From Trinickia dinghuensis (GTDB lineage Bacteria; Pseudomonadota; Gammaproteobacteria; Burkholderiales; Burkholderiaceae), in the NCBI RefSeq assembly GCF_003367175.1, contig NZ_QRGA01000006.1, positions 342,629 through 406,628 of the forward strand: a stretch of 64,000 bases of DNA, given 5' to 3'. The notes under the pieces were generated by a model. The model made no database searches and had not been told where the DNA came from. It worked only from the letters and a program-made list of their open reading frames with translations. This document shows positions 45,960 through 55,217 of this stretch, one piece after another. Positions within the stretch are counted from its first letter, which is position 1. Each line of letters starts with the position of its first letter. The position numbers were made by a program, and so were the translations under genes.

Positions 45960-46550
45960 CTACCCTCCCTGTAACGGGGACTCGTTCCCGAGGGCCTGTC
46001 GCTGCTGCGTCATCAGTCGCTCCAACTGCAATGACGACGCTCTTTGGCGAAGAACGACCACGGCACCCACGAGATGGAATGAAAATATGCAGAGCATCAG
46101 GCTCGCGACGATGAGCGCGGCTATCGATGCGACGATCCAGCCAGCAGGGGCACCGGCATGAATCGTCTTGAACATCGTTGTGATCGCAACCAGCGCTGCC
46201 ACCGAACCCGCGCCCGACCAAACCCGTAGCGGCCGTAATACATCACGAATCCGGTCGTGCCAGGAATGCGACATAATTTCGCGACGAGGGCTTAGCAACC
46301 AATAGAACTGCGCGCCTCGGTCCCGCGCGAGCACCATTTCGACCGCCACCTCTTCACCTGTTTTCATTGCTTCGCTCAACGCATCGAAGCTCCCGGGAAG
46401 CTCGTCGAGTCGCACCTGCACTGTCGTACCGGCGATTCGGAACCGTGCAAGATGGTCTTTCGCAGGGACACCCCTGCGCAGATTCTCAACGTGCCCCGTC
46501 AACACTGTAACTTTTGGCGGGAATGCGATAGCGTGCGTTTGTTTCATCAT
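45960..46550 (-). CDS. Membrane protein of unknown function, paralogue of the previous gene
   Basis: 196 residues. KVTVLTGHVENLRRGVPAKD opens an N-terminal soluble domain with DGIR-like pattern ARFRIAGTTVQVRLDELPG. Two membrane segments follow (about residues 110-128 and 138-160), then a charged tail. The arrangement equals that of its neighbour. It is divergent from a third membrane protein gene with about 15 bp between the starts, so the promoters must overlap or lie inside the genes. Function unknown. Confidence 0.6.
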   Translation of the reverse strand: MMKQTHAIAFPPKVTVLTGHVENLRRGVPAKDHLARFRIAGTTVQVRLDELPGSFDALSEAMKTGEEVAVEMVLARDRGAQFYWLLSPRREIMSHSWHDRIRDVLRPLRVWSGAGSVAALVAITTMFKTIHAGAPAGWIVASIAALIVASLMLCIFSFHLVGAVVVLRQRASSLQLERLMTQQRQALGNESPLQGG

Positions 46551-46565
46551 AAACCTGCCGACAAC

Positions 46566-47543
46566 ATGTCTGATCGAATCAACTGGCGCGTGTTTCTCAC
46601 CCTCACGTTCTGGAAACTACTCGGCGGGATTCTAACGGCCGGGCTCCAAATCGCCGTGCCCCTTATGCTGGCCGTCCTCCTTCCTCCCTGGGCCTCACCG
46701 CTGTATTGGCTGCTCTCTCTGATATCCCAGAGAATCGAATTTTCCCGGCGTGGCAAGATCACCTTCACGGATATGTGGATGTTCGCCGCCAACCTGTCGA
46801 TCGCGATTGCAGCCGCGCGCGTCCTGCCCGATAGCGGGTTTCGCTGGCCAGGTGTGGCCGCTGCCTTGATTGCAGCCTTCGCGTTGAATGAATGGCTCAG
46901 AAAGACGCTGGGCATGCCCCGCTCACAGAAGAAGTCCTCCGAAGAACCTAACGATAAAAATGCCGTGAATAACGAGAGCAAGTACGACTTCCCTTTGGAG
47001 GCGCTACCTATGCTCAAACGGTCATACAACACGCCCGCCCTGCAACCTGGGGATCGATTCACCCTTGGCGGGCACATACGCGTCAAGGTTATCGATGTCG
47101 TCGAGGAGCGCTTCGGCCCACCGAGGGACATCGATTACCTGATCGACAATCGGATCCTGCTACCCGGCTGTTCCGCCTCGTCCCGGTTGCTGGTGTCTCC
47201 GGAGGGACGCTATATCGTATCGGTCATCAGGTACGGCGATGGAACGATGATTTTCGACCGGCGCGAAAACATGCTCTACAAGATACGTACAGACGCATTC
47301 TGGGCGCTGTACTCCATGGATGACCAATCGCTCACCGGCATCGGCCGGAAAGTGAACGTCCCGCCGCAGCGAGCCCGAATCGAGGACATGATCGCAGTCG
47401 CCGACCGCGATCCGCTGGTCTCGGTGGATAGGTTCCAGGTTCCGCGTTCCCACCTGGAGCATACGCTCAAGTGGGGGCCGGACATTAGAAGCACACTTGC
47501 ACCGCATGCCGAGGAGAAAGACGCCCGCGACGAGACGACATGA
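46566..47543 (+). CDS. Membrane-anchored protein of unknown function
   Basis: 325 residues from ATG 46566 (MSDRINWRVFLTLTFWKLLG). Three or four hydrophobic segments occupy the first 125 residues. A polar linker (KKSSEEPNDKNAVNNESK) follows, then a soluble domain with LQPGDRFTLGGHIRVKVID and VSPEGRYIVSVIRYGDGTMI. No family is recognised. No clear ribosome site is seen, so the start is provisional. It stands opposite the two paralogous membrane genes and before further unknown membrane and lipoprotein genes. Context suggests a strain-specific accessory group, possibly secretion-system effectors' immunity proteins, but this is speculative. Confidence 0.6.
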   Translation: MSDRINWRVFLTLTFWKLLGGILTAGLQIAVPLMLAVLLPPWASPLYWLLSLISQRIEFSRRGKITFTDMWMFAANLSIAIAAARVLPDSGFRWPGVAAALIAAFALNEWLRKTLGMPRSQKKSSEEPNDKNAVNNESKYDFPLEALPMLKRSYNTPALQPGDRFTLGGHIRVKVIDVVEERFGPPRDIDYLIDNRILLPGCSASSRLLVSPEGRYIVSVIRYGDGTMIFDRRENMLYKIRTDAFWALYSMDDQSLTGIGRKVNVPPQRARIEDMIAVADRDPLVSVDRFQVPRSHLEHTLKWGPDIRSTLAPHAEEKDARDETT

Positions 47544-47568
47544 AGTACCGCCCTTATACACCCGATAC

Positions 47569-47961
47569 CTACCGGGCTTGTTCCACCGGTTCATCGCAGT
47601 CGTGTACGTCACTTATCCAGTGACCACCAAGCCAGCCCACGTGATCAACGAAACAGGTCGCAATGCGACCGGGGCCGTGACCGGGGTTGGGTACGCGTTC
47701 GATGCCGCTATTGTCCTCATTGGCAAACATGAGTCCCGTTCCGATATAGGTCCGACGGGGACTGGTCTTGCCGCCGGTCACCCCTTTCCATTCGTAAGTA
47801 CTCGCCACGACGCTTCGCGGATGACTGGAGCGTTCGGCAACGCGATTTATCATCGCCGTATCAAGACCGAGCATGGACATCGAAAACACGCCGATCCCGA
47901 CGGCAAGAAACAGAACCGCGCGGGGCCAGTAGTAGAATCTGCCGGGTAGTATCAGTCGCAT
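47569..47961 (-). CDS. Single-span membrane protein of unknown function
   Basis: 130 residues. One N-terminal hydrophobic segment (YWPRAVLFLAVGIGVFSMSM) leads to a periplasmic domain of about 90 residues with several Gly/Trp/His (VDHVGWLGGHWISDVHDCDE). No similarity recognised. It converges with the preceding membrane protein gene with 25 bp between the stops. Confidence 0.5.
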   Translation of the reverse strand: MRLILPGRFYYWPRAVLFLAVGIGVFSMSMLGLDTAMINRVAERSSHPRSVVASTYEWKGVTGGKTSPRRTYIGTGLMFANEDNSGIERVPNPGHGPGRIATCFVDHVGWLGGHWISDVHDCDEPVEQAR

Positions 47962-48055
47962 GAGCAGTAGTGATCAGGGTAGCGTGACGGCGAACGACGG
48001 CGAACGGCGCGCAGATCGCGGCCTAATCGGTAGCCCTTCAGCGTCGGAATTGAAT

Positions 48056-49252
48056 TCAGCCATGCTCTCCTGCCGGCATCGAACGTTTAGCCTCTTGCTG
48101 CAGCCGCTTCGACGCATCGAACCATTGACGTACGTTACCCGCCGTCTGAAGCAGTCTGGAAACCTGATCCGCGGCCGGCGCGGCGATGGAGCAGTTGGAT
48201 GCGGGCTGTTGCGGGGCAGTAGAACACGTGCTGTTCCACGCTCGATCCGTAACGCTGGTACCCATGTTCACGACATTAACAATTGAATCATCGAAAGCAA
48301 TCACGTTTCCAGCGTCGTCCACCGCTAACTGACGGTACCAGCCCTGGCATTGACCGTCGCGAGGATCGGAATTGTGCTCCGCGTAACGGATGAGCTTCCC
48401 GTCGGCCCAGAGGATCTGATATTCGAGATCTGAAACAGGGCATGTCTCGTCCTTTCTTCGTTCAGCGCTCACATCCACTTTCTCCAGCCAGTGCCCGTCT
48501 ACCCACCCACCCCGGATTTCCGCGTGATAAACCTCTTTCATGCCATTCAGCTCGGGAGGATACGGCGCCCGTAGCGTCTGCAACACGGGGAATGGCGTAG
48601 CCGCTTGATCTCCATAACCCGCAAAGCGGTTTCGCGGGTAGAAAAGATAGGGCGGATCCCAGCGGTTGCTGGCCAGCTCATTGGGTAATCCATCATTCGG
48701 CGCGAACTCGCCGGCATCATTCAAAGCCAGCGTGCCTCCCAGCGCCCGATAGGGCGAGGACAGCCAGACCGGCATGATGCGTCGAGCCTCTTTCGAGTCG
48801 ACCGCGGACAAGCCAAATTCGCCGGCCTGTTCGCCGCGCGGCGCATCTGACAATTCGTCAAACGGCAAAACGATCTTCAATGCCCGCAGAGGGAATTTCC
48901 GCTCCGGTGAACGCAACGGGATGGAAAACGACACGTCTCCTTTATTCGCATCGATGTGCGCGGGATGCGTCACCACAACTTCTTCCGTGGGCTCTACGCA
49001 CGGCATCGCCAGGAGACCGCATTTGCCGAAATGTGCGTTGATTCCGGGTATCTGCACCTTGGGCCAGTAAGTGGCCTCAACGTGCGTCTTGGGTGATCGA
49101 AGCAGCTGTGCTCGCTGCTCTGCTGTGATATCACCGCTCAGTTGATCCAGCGAAAGGTCAAGCGTGAGTTCCGCTTTTGTCGGCTGGGTACACCCGATCA
49201 TGGCGCATCCAACAAGTACCATCCACCAGTTGCGCAGCCTGTTTGAATTCAT
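48056..49252 (-). CDS. Large lipoprotein of unknown function
   Basis: 398 residues. The signal peptide ends in the lipobox AMIGC with Cys21 as the acylated residue. The N-terminal domain (about residues 28-130) has SGDITAEQRAQLLRSPKTHV and HFGKCGLLAMPCVEP, which recur in the shorter lipoprotein at 51.2-51.8 kb, so the two share a domain. A long C-terminal part follows with YPRNRFAGYGDQA and tryptophans. It is probably anchored in the outer or inner membrane. Two conserved cysteines (CG ... LPC) could form a disulfide. I know no name for this family. Confidence 0.7.
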   Translation of the reverse strand: MNSNRLRNWWMVLVGCAMIGCTQPTKAELTLDLSLDQLSGDITAEQRAQLLRSPKTHVEATYWPKVQIPGINAHFGKCGLLAMPCVEPTEEVVVTHPAHIDANKGDVSFSIPLRSPERKFPLRALKIVLPFDELSDAPRGEQAGEFGLSAVDSKEARRIMPVWLSSPYRALGGTLALNDAGEFAPNDGLPNELASNRWDPPYLFYPRNRFAGYGDQAATPFPVLQTLRAPYPPELNGMKEVYHAEIRGGWVDGHWLEKVDVSAERRKDETCPVSDLEYQILWADGKLIRYAEHNSDPRDGQCQGWYRQLAVDDAGNVIAFDDSIVNVVNMGTSVTDRAWNSTCSTAPQQPASNCSIAAPAADQVSRLLQTAGNVRQWFDASKRLQQEAKRSMPAGEHG

Positions 49253-49293
49253 TCGATCGGTTCCGGCTAATTGGGTGAATCAGGGAGGCGCGG

Positions 49294-50769
49294 CTATGCA
49301 CCGTTGTCTCCCTCGACTTTCGAGATCGTGGTTTCGGTCCCGACGGCGGTGCGGGTTCCGTCGATCGAATACGTCTGGTCGCCGTTCTCGGGCACGCCAG
49401 GTTGGTGAATCTCTGGCGCACCGGGCTTGTGAAGCCTGATCTGAGCGTAGAGCCCATCTTTGGAGTCGTATGCGCCGAACGAATCCGTCACTTGCCCGAC
49501 ATAGCATTGATGCCCAGCCCAGACCGGTACGTTCGCGACGACCTCAACAACGTATTGCGCCGGGCCCATGGCGTAATACTCCTGCCGATCGTCACCCTTC
49601 ACCGTATCGGGGATCGGACATAGCGGCTTCGTTTCGTTCCCGGTGTCATTCGTGGGCTCGCTGCCGACCTTGTCCAGCGCCTGCATGATGCCCGAACGCA
49701 TCGCCGGATCGAGCGCCTCGTCCGTACCGCTGTCGTCGCTCTTCTGAGTCTTGGGCACGGAAAGCTGATAGCGATATCGAACCGTCAGTTTGGGCGCCTG
49801 CCCCACGATCGACAACGGCCTCAGCAGATAAACGTTGTCCTCTCCGTAATAGCTGACACGATATGCAGCGTACACGCGCCCACGCAACTGGATCCAGTCG
49901 CCGGACTGGTTGGCGCCGCGGCCGTTGATCGAGTAGAGGTACGACTGGGCCGGATCGCCGTCCGCGGCTGTAGATATCTCAGACGCCGGCACGTCCCCTG
50001 GAGTCTGCAATGACGTGTAGGGGCCAACGAATTTGCCGCCTTGTCGACGCAACACGCTCGTGTACGTGAAGTCCCCGGTGCCACCCATGTAGGAGTCGAT
50101 GACAAGCTCGCGCTGCGCATCCCCGTCCATCTTCATCAATGTGTAAGAGGCGTGCCCTTCATCGCCGCCCCCTTCGATATTCGAAGCCCGCAACGCACGC
50201 CATTCGTCCGCTGTCACCCCCGACGGCCGCTTGGTCGGGAAATGCGCGATGTCCTCCGGACCGTCTCCGTCCTTCACGTTCGAGAACGTCGTCATTCCCG
50301 TCTTGATCCGCAAGCGATCGATGACCTTCTCGAGCGGAAACACCGGATCGGTCTTGCGCATCGTATCCACCCGTTCCCGCAGATCTTCCAGCGCCTGCCG
50401 GTCGACATCGTCGGGCTGATAGGCAACCCGATCATGGAATTGCGATTGCAGCGCCGCAATGCGCTGGTCGTACGCCGACATCAGGCAATCGACATCGGCA
50501 CCGCAGTGATCACGGGCCTGCAACCACTGCATTTGAGCCTGCCGGATCGCGTCATGCTTGCCAGGCGATGCTGCCTGCAATCTGCGATAGTCCGCGGACA
50601 TGCGGATATCCCGATCGAGAAGATCCCGATTCGCGCAGATCGCCGTATCGGGCAAGTGCTGAGCGCGAGCGCAATTTAGTCCCGCCGGAAACGCGTTGGT
50701 CGCGGCCGCGATCAAAAACGTACCGAGCAAAAGCACACCAAGCGACCCATTTGAGCGACCAGTTTTCAT
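49294..50769 (-). CDS. Exported protein with LprI/DUF1311-like N-terminal domain
   Basis: 491 residues from ATG 50769 (MKTGRSNGSLGVLLLGTFLI). A signal peptide comes first. Residues 30-110 match the lysozyme-inhibitor LprI-like (DUF1311) pattern: paired cysteines in LNCARAQHLPDTAICANRDL, then LQARDHCGADVDCLMSAYD. The remaining ~380 residues are of unknown fold (YTLMKMDGDAQRELVIDSYM, GRVYAAYRVSYYGEDNVYLL) and recall FG-GAP-like or VCBS-like polar repeats only weakly. It should act in the periplasm. Neighbouring lipoproteins suggest a shared surface or defence role, which is inference. Confidence 0.75.
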   Translation of the reverse strand: MKTGRSNGSLGVLLLGTFLIAAATNAFPAGLNCARAQHLPDTAICANRDLLDRDIRMSADYRRLQAASPGKHDAIRQAQMQWLQARDHCGADVDCLMSAYDQRIAALQSQFHDRVAYQPDDVDRQALEDLRERVDTMRKTDPVFPLEKVIDRLRIKTGMTTFSNVKDGDGPEDIAHFPTKRPSGVTADEWRALRASNIEGGGDEGHASYTLMKMDGDAQRELVIDSYMGGTGDFTYTSVLRRQGGKFVGPYTSLQTPGDVPASEISTAADGDPAQSYLYSINGRGANQSGDWIQLRGRVYAAYRVSYYGEDNVYLLRPLSIVGQAPKLTVRYRYQLSVPKTQKSDDSGTDEALDPAMRSGIMQALDKVGSEPTNDTGNETKPLCPIPDTVKGDDRQEYYAMGPAQYVVEVVANVPVWAGHQCYVGQVTDSFGAYDSKDGLYAQIRLHKPGAPEIHQPGVPENGDQTYSIDGTRTAVGTETTISKVEGDNGA

Positions 50770-51061
50770 TTTTCTGATTTTCCGTTCTGATGTGAGCACC
50801 ACGAGAAGTGCCAAATAACAACAAGAAAATCGATTGATTCGAGCGCCCACCCGTCTATCTTCCACATTCCGTTGCGAACCACTACCGGACTATTTACTTT
50901 TATCCGGCCCCGACAACCGGCGCCCGGCAGCTTAAGGGCAACGGGATGCGCTTTTCTTCGCTTTTTCCCATCTCATAGGCGACAGAAATGGTGCCTAAGA
51001 CATATGGAAAAATCAAGCCAAAATCAAGGTGTCTCGACGTATAGGAGACGATACGGAACAG

Positions 51062-51104
51062 AGCGCTGCTATACTGTCGCGCGGCACGACAATATAGCAG
51101 CGCT
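51062..51104. repeat. 43-bp inverted repeat (long hairpin)
   Basis: AGCGCTGCTATA (51062-51073) and TATAGCAGCGCT (51093-51104) are perfect 12-bp arms; after one mismatch TGTCG/CGACA extends the stem by 5 bp, leaving a 7-nt loop. It lies in a gap of about 390 bp between divergent genes (LprI-like and lipoprotein) that otherwise shows no gene. No T run adjoins it. Confidence 0.7.
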
Positions 51105-51161
51105 GAAGGAAGTTGTCCCTAACACCCTCGAAAAGTGCACTCCCAAACATTTCGCAAATGT

Positions 51162-51752
51162 ATGGACATCTGGCCAAATGGACAATTGCTGAAAAAGGGT
51201 GTGCTCGCCATCCTGACGCTTCTGTTCACGTCCTGCGCGGTAACCGGTCGTACAGAAAACGTCGACGTGACGGTAAACGTTACGCACATCGGTGGTGACC
51301 TGACGCCAGTTCAATTGGGCGAGATGTTGCGCTCGCCCAAAGTGCGTGTGCGCGCCTCATACTATCCGTCGAGCAATATTCCAGGCGTTACGGCTCACTG
51401 GAGCCGTTGCGGGTTTCTCATGCTGCCGTGCCTGGAACCGGAAGAGCAGACTGTTGAACTCCCTGGCGATCAGATCACACGTACGCCGACACAGGTGTCG
51501 TTCTCAATCCCCCCTCAAGCGGGTAACGCGAGTTATCAGCTTCAATTCATCGAGATCGACCTGCCTGCGCCGTATCAACTGGACAACCCAGGGCAAATCT
51601 ACAGCGTCGTATTCGACCTCTCAATCAACTGTCACGGCTGCCTGGCCAAACCTCGACGATTTCTCCAACAAGATCGCGCAGGCACGTTCGAACTTGGCGG
51701 TCGCCTTGACGTCACCGGCGCAACCTTTGGCATCGGCAGCGCGGTGCCGTGA
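51162..51752 (+). CDS. Short lipoprotein sharing a domain with its large neighbour
   Basis: About 196 residues from ATG 51162 (MDIWPNGQLLKKGVLAILTL). The signal peptide ends in a lipobox-like FTSC. GGDLTPVQLGEMLRSPKVRV and HWSRCGFLMLPCLEPEEQTV match the N-terminal domain of the 398-residue lipoprotein at 48.1-49.3 kb. Here the protein ends after about 60 more residues, where a second paired cysteine motif (NCHGC) occurs. The start is uncertain: no good ribosome site is visible and GTG 51135 is possible. Function unknown. Confidence 0.6.
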   Translation: MDIWPNGQLLKKGVLAILTLLFTSCAVTGRTENVDVTVNVTHIGGDLTPVQLGEMLRSPKVRVRASYYPSSNIPGVTAHWSRCGFLMLPCLEPEEQTVELPGDQITRTPTQVSFSIPPQAGNASYQLQFIEIDLPAPYQLDNPGQIYSVVFDLSINCHGCLAKPRRFLQQDRAGTFELGGRLDVTGATFGIGSAVP

Positions 51753-51996
51753 ACTTCCGCGGCAGAGGGACACCCCGCGACGTCCCATCCATGGAGCGGT
51801 TCGACGGCTACGCTACGGCGCAGCTGTCCGGTCCGCCCACGCCACGTATGGCGCCATCGTTTTCGAGTTTCGTGGATCTTTTTAACATGCCACGGCTCAG
51901 GTATCGTGCATCGATGGCGACGTTTGCCGTTTGTTGAACAAATGATGAGGAGATCGGTGTGACGATCCGAAAGCTGGTGCGTCCTAGGGAGCAACG

Positions 51997-53095
51997 TTGA
52001 GCATTGAATCAGCGCTTCCGCCTGAAGGCGGCTGGCATCGACGCGTGCTGATGCTGGCGATTCCGATCGTTCTAGCGAATCTCACCCAACCCATCCTCGG
52101 CGCCGTCGATACGGCGGTTGCAGGCCATTTGGGCAGCGCCGCCGACCTAGGCGGTGTCGCCCTCGGTGGTCTCTTCTTCAATTTCGTGTTCTGGGGTTTC
52201 GGCTTCTTGCGCATGGGAACGACAGGACTTGTCGCCCAAGCGTTTGGCGCTCGTAACATGGACGCGTTGCGCGCCGATGTCGTACGCGCACTACTGCTGG
52301 CAGTTGCGATCGGCAGCGTGATTCTCGTCGTACAAGCGCCATTGATTCGGCATGTGATCCAGCTCATCGGCGGCAGTGATGCCGTGCAAGACAATGCACG
52401 TGTCTATTGCCATGCGCGCATTCTTTCCGCGCCGTTCGCTCTCGGGAACTACGTCGTGCTCGGCTACCTCCTCGGTGCGCAACGCCCGCGCATCGCGCTG
52501 CTCACTCAGGTGTTGATCAATGCCGTCAACGCAGTGGCTGTCGTCACCTACGTCTATGCGTTTGGCTGGGGTCTCGCGGGAATCGGCGCGGCAACCGCCA
52601 CCGCCGATGCTATCGGCTTTGCATTCGGCATGGCGGTGCTTTGGCATGTGCGACCGCGCGGGCTTCCTCCGCTGGCATGGCGCACGGTGTCGGACACCAT
52701 GGCGCTGAAGAAGCTCGTGGGGATGAACCGCGACATTTTTTTGCGCACGGGCAGGTACGTGGATCATTAGCGCGCTGACCGATCAACCGGCCGTGCGCGC
52801 CGCCGCACATACGTTCTTGCCCTGGGTGGCGATCTTGCCGCTCGCTTCGGTGGGAGGATTTTTACTGGACGGCGTATTCATAGGCGCCACGCGGACACGC
52901 GAACTCATGCAGACCATGGCAATCTCCTGGGCGGTTTTTCTCTGCGCCTCCTGGGTGCTCGTCGATATTTGGGGGAATCATGGTCTCTGGCTCGCGCTGC
53001 TCATTTTCATGGGAGCACGTGGTTTAGCATTGCTAGCTTTTTTGCCGCGGATTACTGCCGCTATTCGCCCCGCTTCGGTACGACAAGCGATGTGA
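51997..53095 (+). pseudogene. MATE efflux transporter (DinF-like) with internal deletion
   Basis: The first 250 codons encode MATE helices 1-6 (AIPIVLANLTQPILGAVDTA, GFGFLRMGTTGLVAQAFGAR). After NRDIFLRT the frame hits a stop. From about 52760, in another frame, the C-terminal helices follow (ISALTDQPAVRAAAHTFLPW, LDGVFIGATRTRELMQTM). Roughly 120-150 residues in the middle are missing compared with the family's 440-460, so a deletion, not a point mutation, broke the gene. The start is TTG 51997 or later. Not functional as a multidrug or toxin exporter. Confidence 0.85.
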
Positions 53096-53099
53096 TTCT

Positions 53100-53369
53100 T
53101 CAGCGAGCTACATCTGGGAGACCAGGCCGCGGCGACGGGACCCTTAGTCGTCGCCGCTCGAATGCCAGATCCGGCGTCATCTCGATTAGCAGCGCCGACG
53201 GCACCGCTCGGCTTCCGCCCAGCGCGCTATGCACTGCAGCTTCGGCATCCGCCGCCTCGCGGATGAGTTCCAGGGCCGGTCGCCCCGGCTCCCCAATGCC
53301 GAACAGGTGATCATCGCAACCGGATTCGCTCAACAGTTCACACCGTATCGAGCGCCGACGGAAATGCAT
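53100..53369 (-). CDS. Hypothetical protein, 89 residues
   Basis: MHFRRRSIRCELLSESGCDD starts the frame, preceded by GGGAG at 7 nt, a strong site. Codon third positions are G/C-rich as in neighbouring genes. There is no signal peptide or membrane segment. A central helix-like stretch is ALELIREAADAEAAVHSALG. I recognise no family. It lies between the MATE pseudogene and the AbiE-type genes, and the gap to the latter (about 150 bp) shows nothing else. It may be real or a chance frame. Confidence 0.4.
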   Translation of the reverse strand: MHFRRRSIRCELLSESGCDDHLFGIGEPGRPALELIREAADAEAAVHSALGGSRAVPSALLIEMTPDLAFERRRLRVPSPRPGLPDVAR

Positions 53370-53518
53370 TTTTATCTCCCAGTAACAGGCCTGTCACCTA
53401 AACGAGATGCCGGCTCGAAACGCACCAAGTTTCGTGCGAGTGGACCATTCTGAGCGCCCCGCGCCCGGCGCTCATCCGACTCTTGAACGTCAGAAAAACA
53501 TGTGTTATTTTCTGACAC

Positions 53519-54148
53519 ATGAAGATGACCATCCCATCTGTCCCCGATCGAATCATGAGGCGCGCCCGCGGCGCCGGGCGCGGCGGCGTCTTCACGCCCC
53601 GTGATTTCCTGGACGTGGCAGCCCGTGCTGCGGTCGATCAGGCGCTTTCCAGGCTGGTCAAAAACGGCAAGCTTCGCCGTCTGGCTCACGGTCTTTACGA
53701 TTTCCCCAAGGTCCATCCGAAGCTCGGCCCGCTTTCGCCGACGCCAGACGACGTCGCGCAGGCGTTGGCGCGTGAGACCGGGTCGCACGTTCAGATTTCC
53801 GGCGCTCGCGCCGCAAACGCCCTCGGACTCACGACGCAGGTACCCGCAAGAAGTACCTATCTGACCGATGGCCCATCGCGTCGCGTTGTGTTGGGAAAGC
53901 GCGTCGTCGATCTTCGCCACGCCTCGCCCAAGCACTTGATCGCGCCCGGCAGTGCCGCCGGTACGGTCGTGCAGGCTCTCCGCCATGTCGGCCCCGTGCG
54001 GGCGGCCGACGTCGTGCAGGTTGCCGCACGTCGGCTTTCGGCCACCGACAAGAAAACCCTGGCCTCGTCCGCCGTTCAGGCTCCTGCCTGGATGAGGCCG
54101 ACACTCGTCTCGATCGCCAATGCAGCGGTAGCGGATATCGATGGATAA
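53519..54148 (+). CDS. AbiEi-type antitoxin/DUF6088 family regulator
   Basis: 209 residues. A winged helix at the N-terminus (FTPRDFLDVAARAAVDQALS, RLVKNGKLRRLAHGLYDFPK) is followed by the antitoxin core GSHVQISGARAANALGLTTQ and a C-terminal helical tail. The group acts as antitoxin and autorepressor of AbiE-type systems, which stop phage growth by a nucleotidyltransferase toxin. It overlaps the toxin gene by 8 bp. The palindromic stretch TGTGTTATTTTCTGACACAT-like region just before the ATG could be its operator. The partner toxin gene is broken, so this may now be a solitary regulator. Confidence 0.85.
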   Translation: MKMTIPSVPDRIMRRARGAGRGGVFTPRDFLDVAARAAVDQALSRLVKNGKLRRLAHGLYDFPKVHPKLGPLSPTPDDVAQALARETGSHVQISGARAANALGLTTQVPARSTYLTDGPSRRVVLGKRVVDLRHASPKHLIAPGSAAGTVVQALRHVGPVRAADVVQVAARRLSATDKKTLASSAVQAPAWMRPTLVSIANAAVADIDG

Positions 54149-55197
54149 GGTTGCCCGCCTCCCCGCCGGTGATCGCGCCGCCCTGTTCGGAGAGACAGGC
54201 GCCGGCCGGGGTGTCGCCGACACGATCATTGAAAAGGACTTCTGGGTCTGTTGGTGCCTGAAGCGCCTTTTCGGTCTGCCGAAGGGGCCGACTGCAACCC
54301 TTGTCTTCAAAGGCGGCACATCACTCTCCAAGGCGTTCGGTGCCATCCGCCGCTTCTCCGAGGACATCGACCTTTCGTTCGACCGCGCGGAACTCGGCTA
54401 TACCGGTGATCGCGATCCCGAGAAGGAAGCAATCAGCAAGAAGCAGGCGGCTCGCCTGATCGATGAGTTGGTCGGCGACGTCACGCGCCACATCGCTGAG
54501 AAGCTTGTCCCGGCGCTGCGCGCCGCGATCGTCGAACAGCTCGGCGAGCCGGTCAACGGCGAGTGGTCGCTGGAGATCGACGCTAGCGACGCCCAGACAG
54601 TCAACTTCCACTATCCCACGGCGCTGCCCGCAGCCGAATATGAGGGCATGGCTTACATTACGCCGCGCGTGAAGCTCGAACTGGGCGCGCGGGGAGATAC
54701 TGGGCGCGCGGGGAGATCCATGACCAACCGAGGTGAAGATCATCCGCCCTTACGCGGCCGACGACTATCCCGATTTCTTCGAGGATCCCGACACCAGCGT
54801 GATCGTCCTGTCAGCGCGGCGCACCTTTTGGGAGAAGGCAACCGCGCTCCATGCGGAAGCGCATCGCCCGGCCGAGTCGCAAACACCGCAATATTTTTCG
54901 CGACACTACTACGATCTCGCGATGCTGCTCGACACCGACGAAGGCAACGCCGCGGCGACGGATTTTGATCTGCTCGCCCAGGTGGCCCAGCACAAGACGG
55001 CGTTCTTTCGCTCCGGTTGGGCGAGCTATGACACCGCCAAACCGGGTAGCCTGCGGCTGATGCCGGACGAAGCGCGGATCAAGGACTTGCGCGCAGATTA
55101 TCGGGCTATGGCGCCTATGATGTTCGACGAGAACCCGCCTTCGTTCGACAAACTACTTGCGAAGATCGCGGTGCTCCAGGAAGCCATCAACAGATAG
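54141..55197 (+). pseudogene. AbiEii nucleotidyltransferase toxin, frameshifted
   Basis: The N-terminal part has the nucleotidyltransferase motifs FKGGTSLSKAFGAIRRFSED and IDLSFDRAE, needed for activity. The frame is intact to VKLELGARGD, then shifts at a 19-bp tandem duplication (54680-54717). The natural C-terminal half continues in another frame from about 54730 (VKIIRPYAADDYPDFFEDPD ... ending LQEAINR). Removing one repeat unit restores the frame except for one TGA right after it, so there are two lesions or an imprecise duplication. The predicted product is a 275-residue hybrid without the C-terminal domain. Probably inactive. Confidence 0.85.
54680..54717. repeat. 19-bp tandem duplication inside the AbiEii gene
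   Basis: ACTGGGCGCGCGGGGAGAT occurs twice without a spacer. The unit is not a multiple of three and is the cause of the frameshift. Confidence 0.95.
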
Positions 55198-55217
55198 ATT
55201 GCAGTCCGTCGGGGGGA

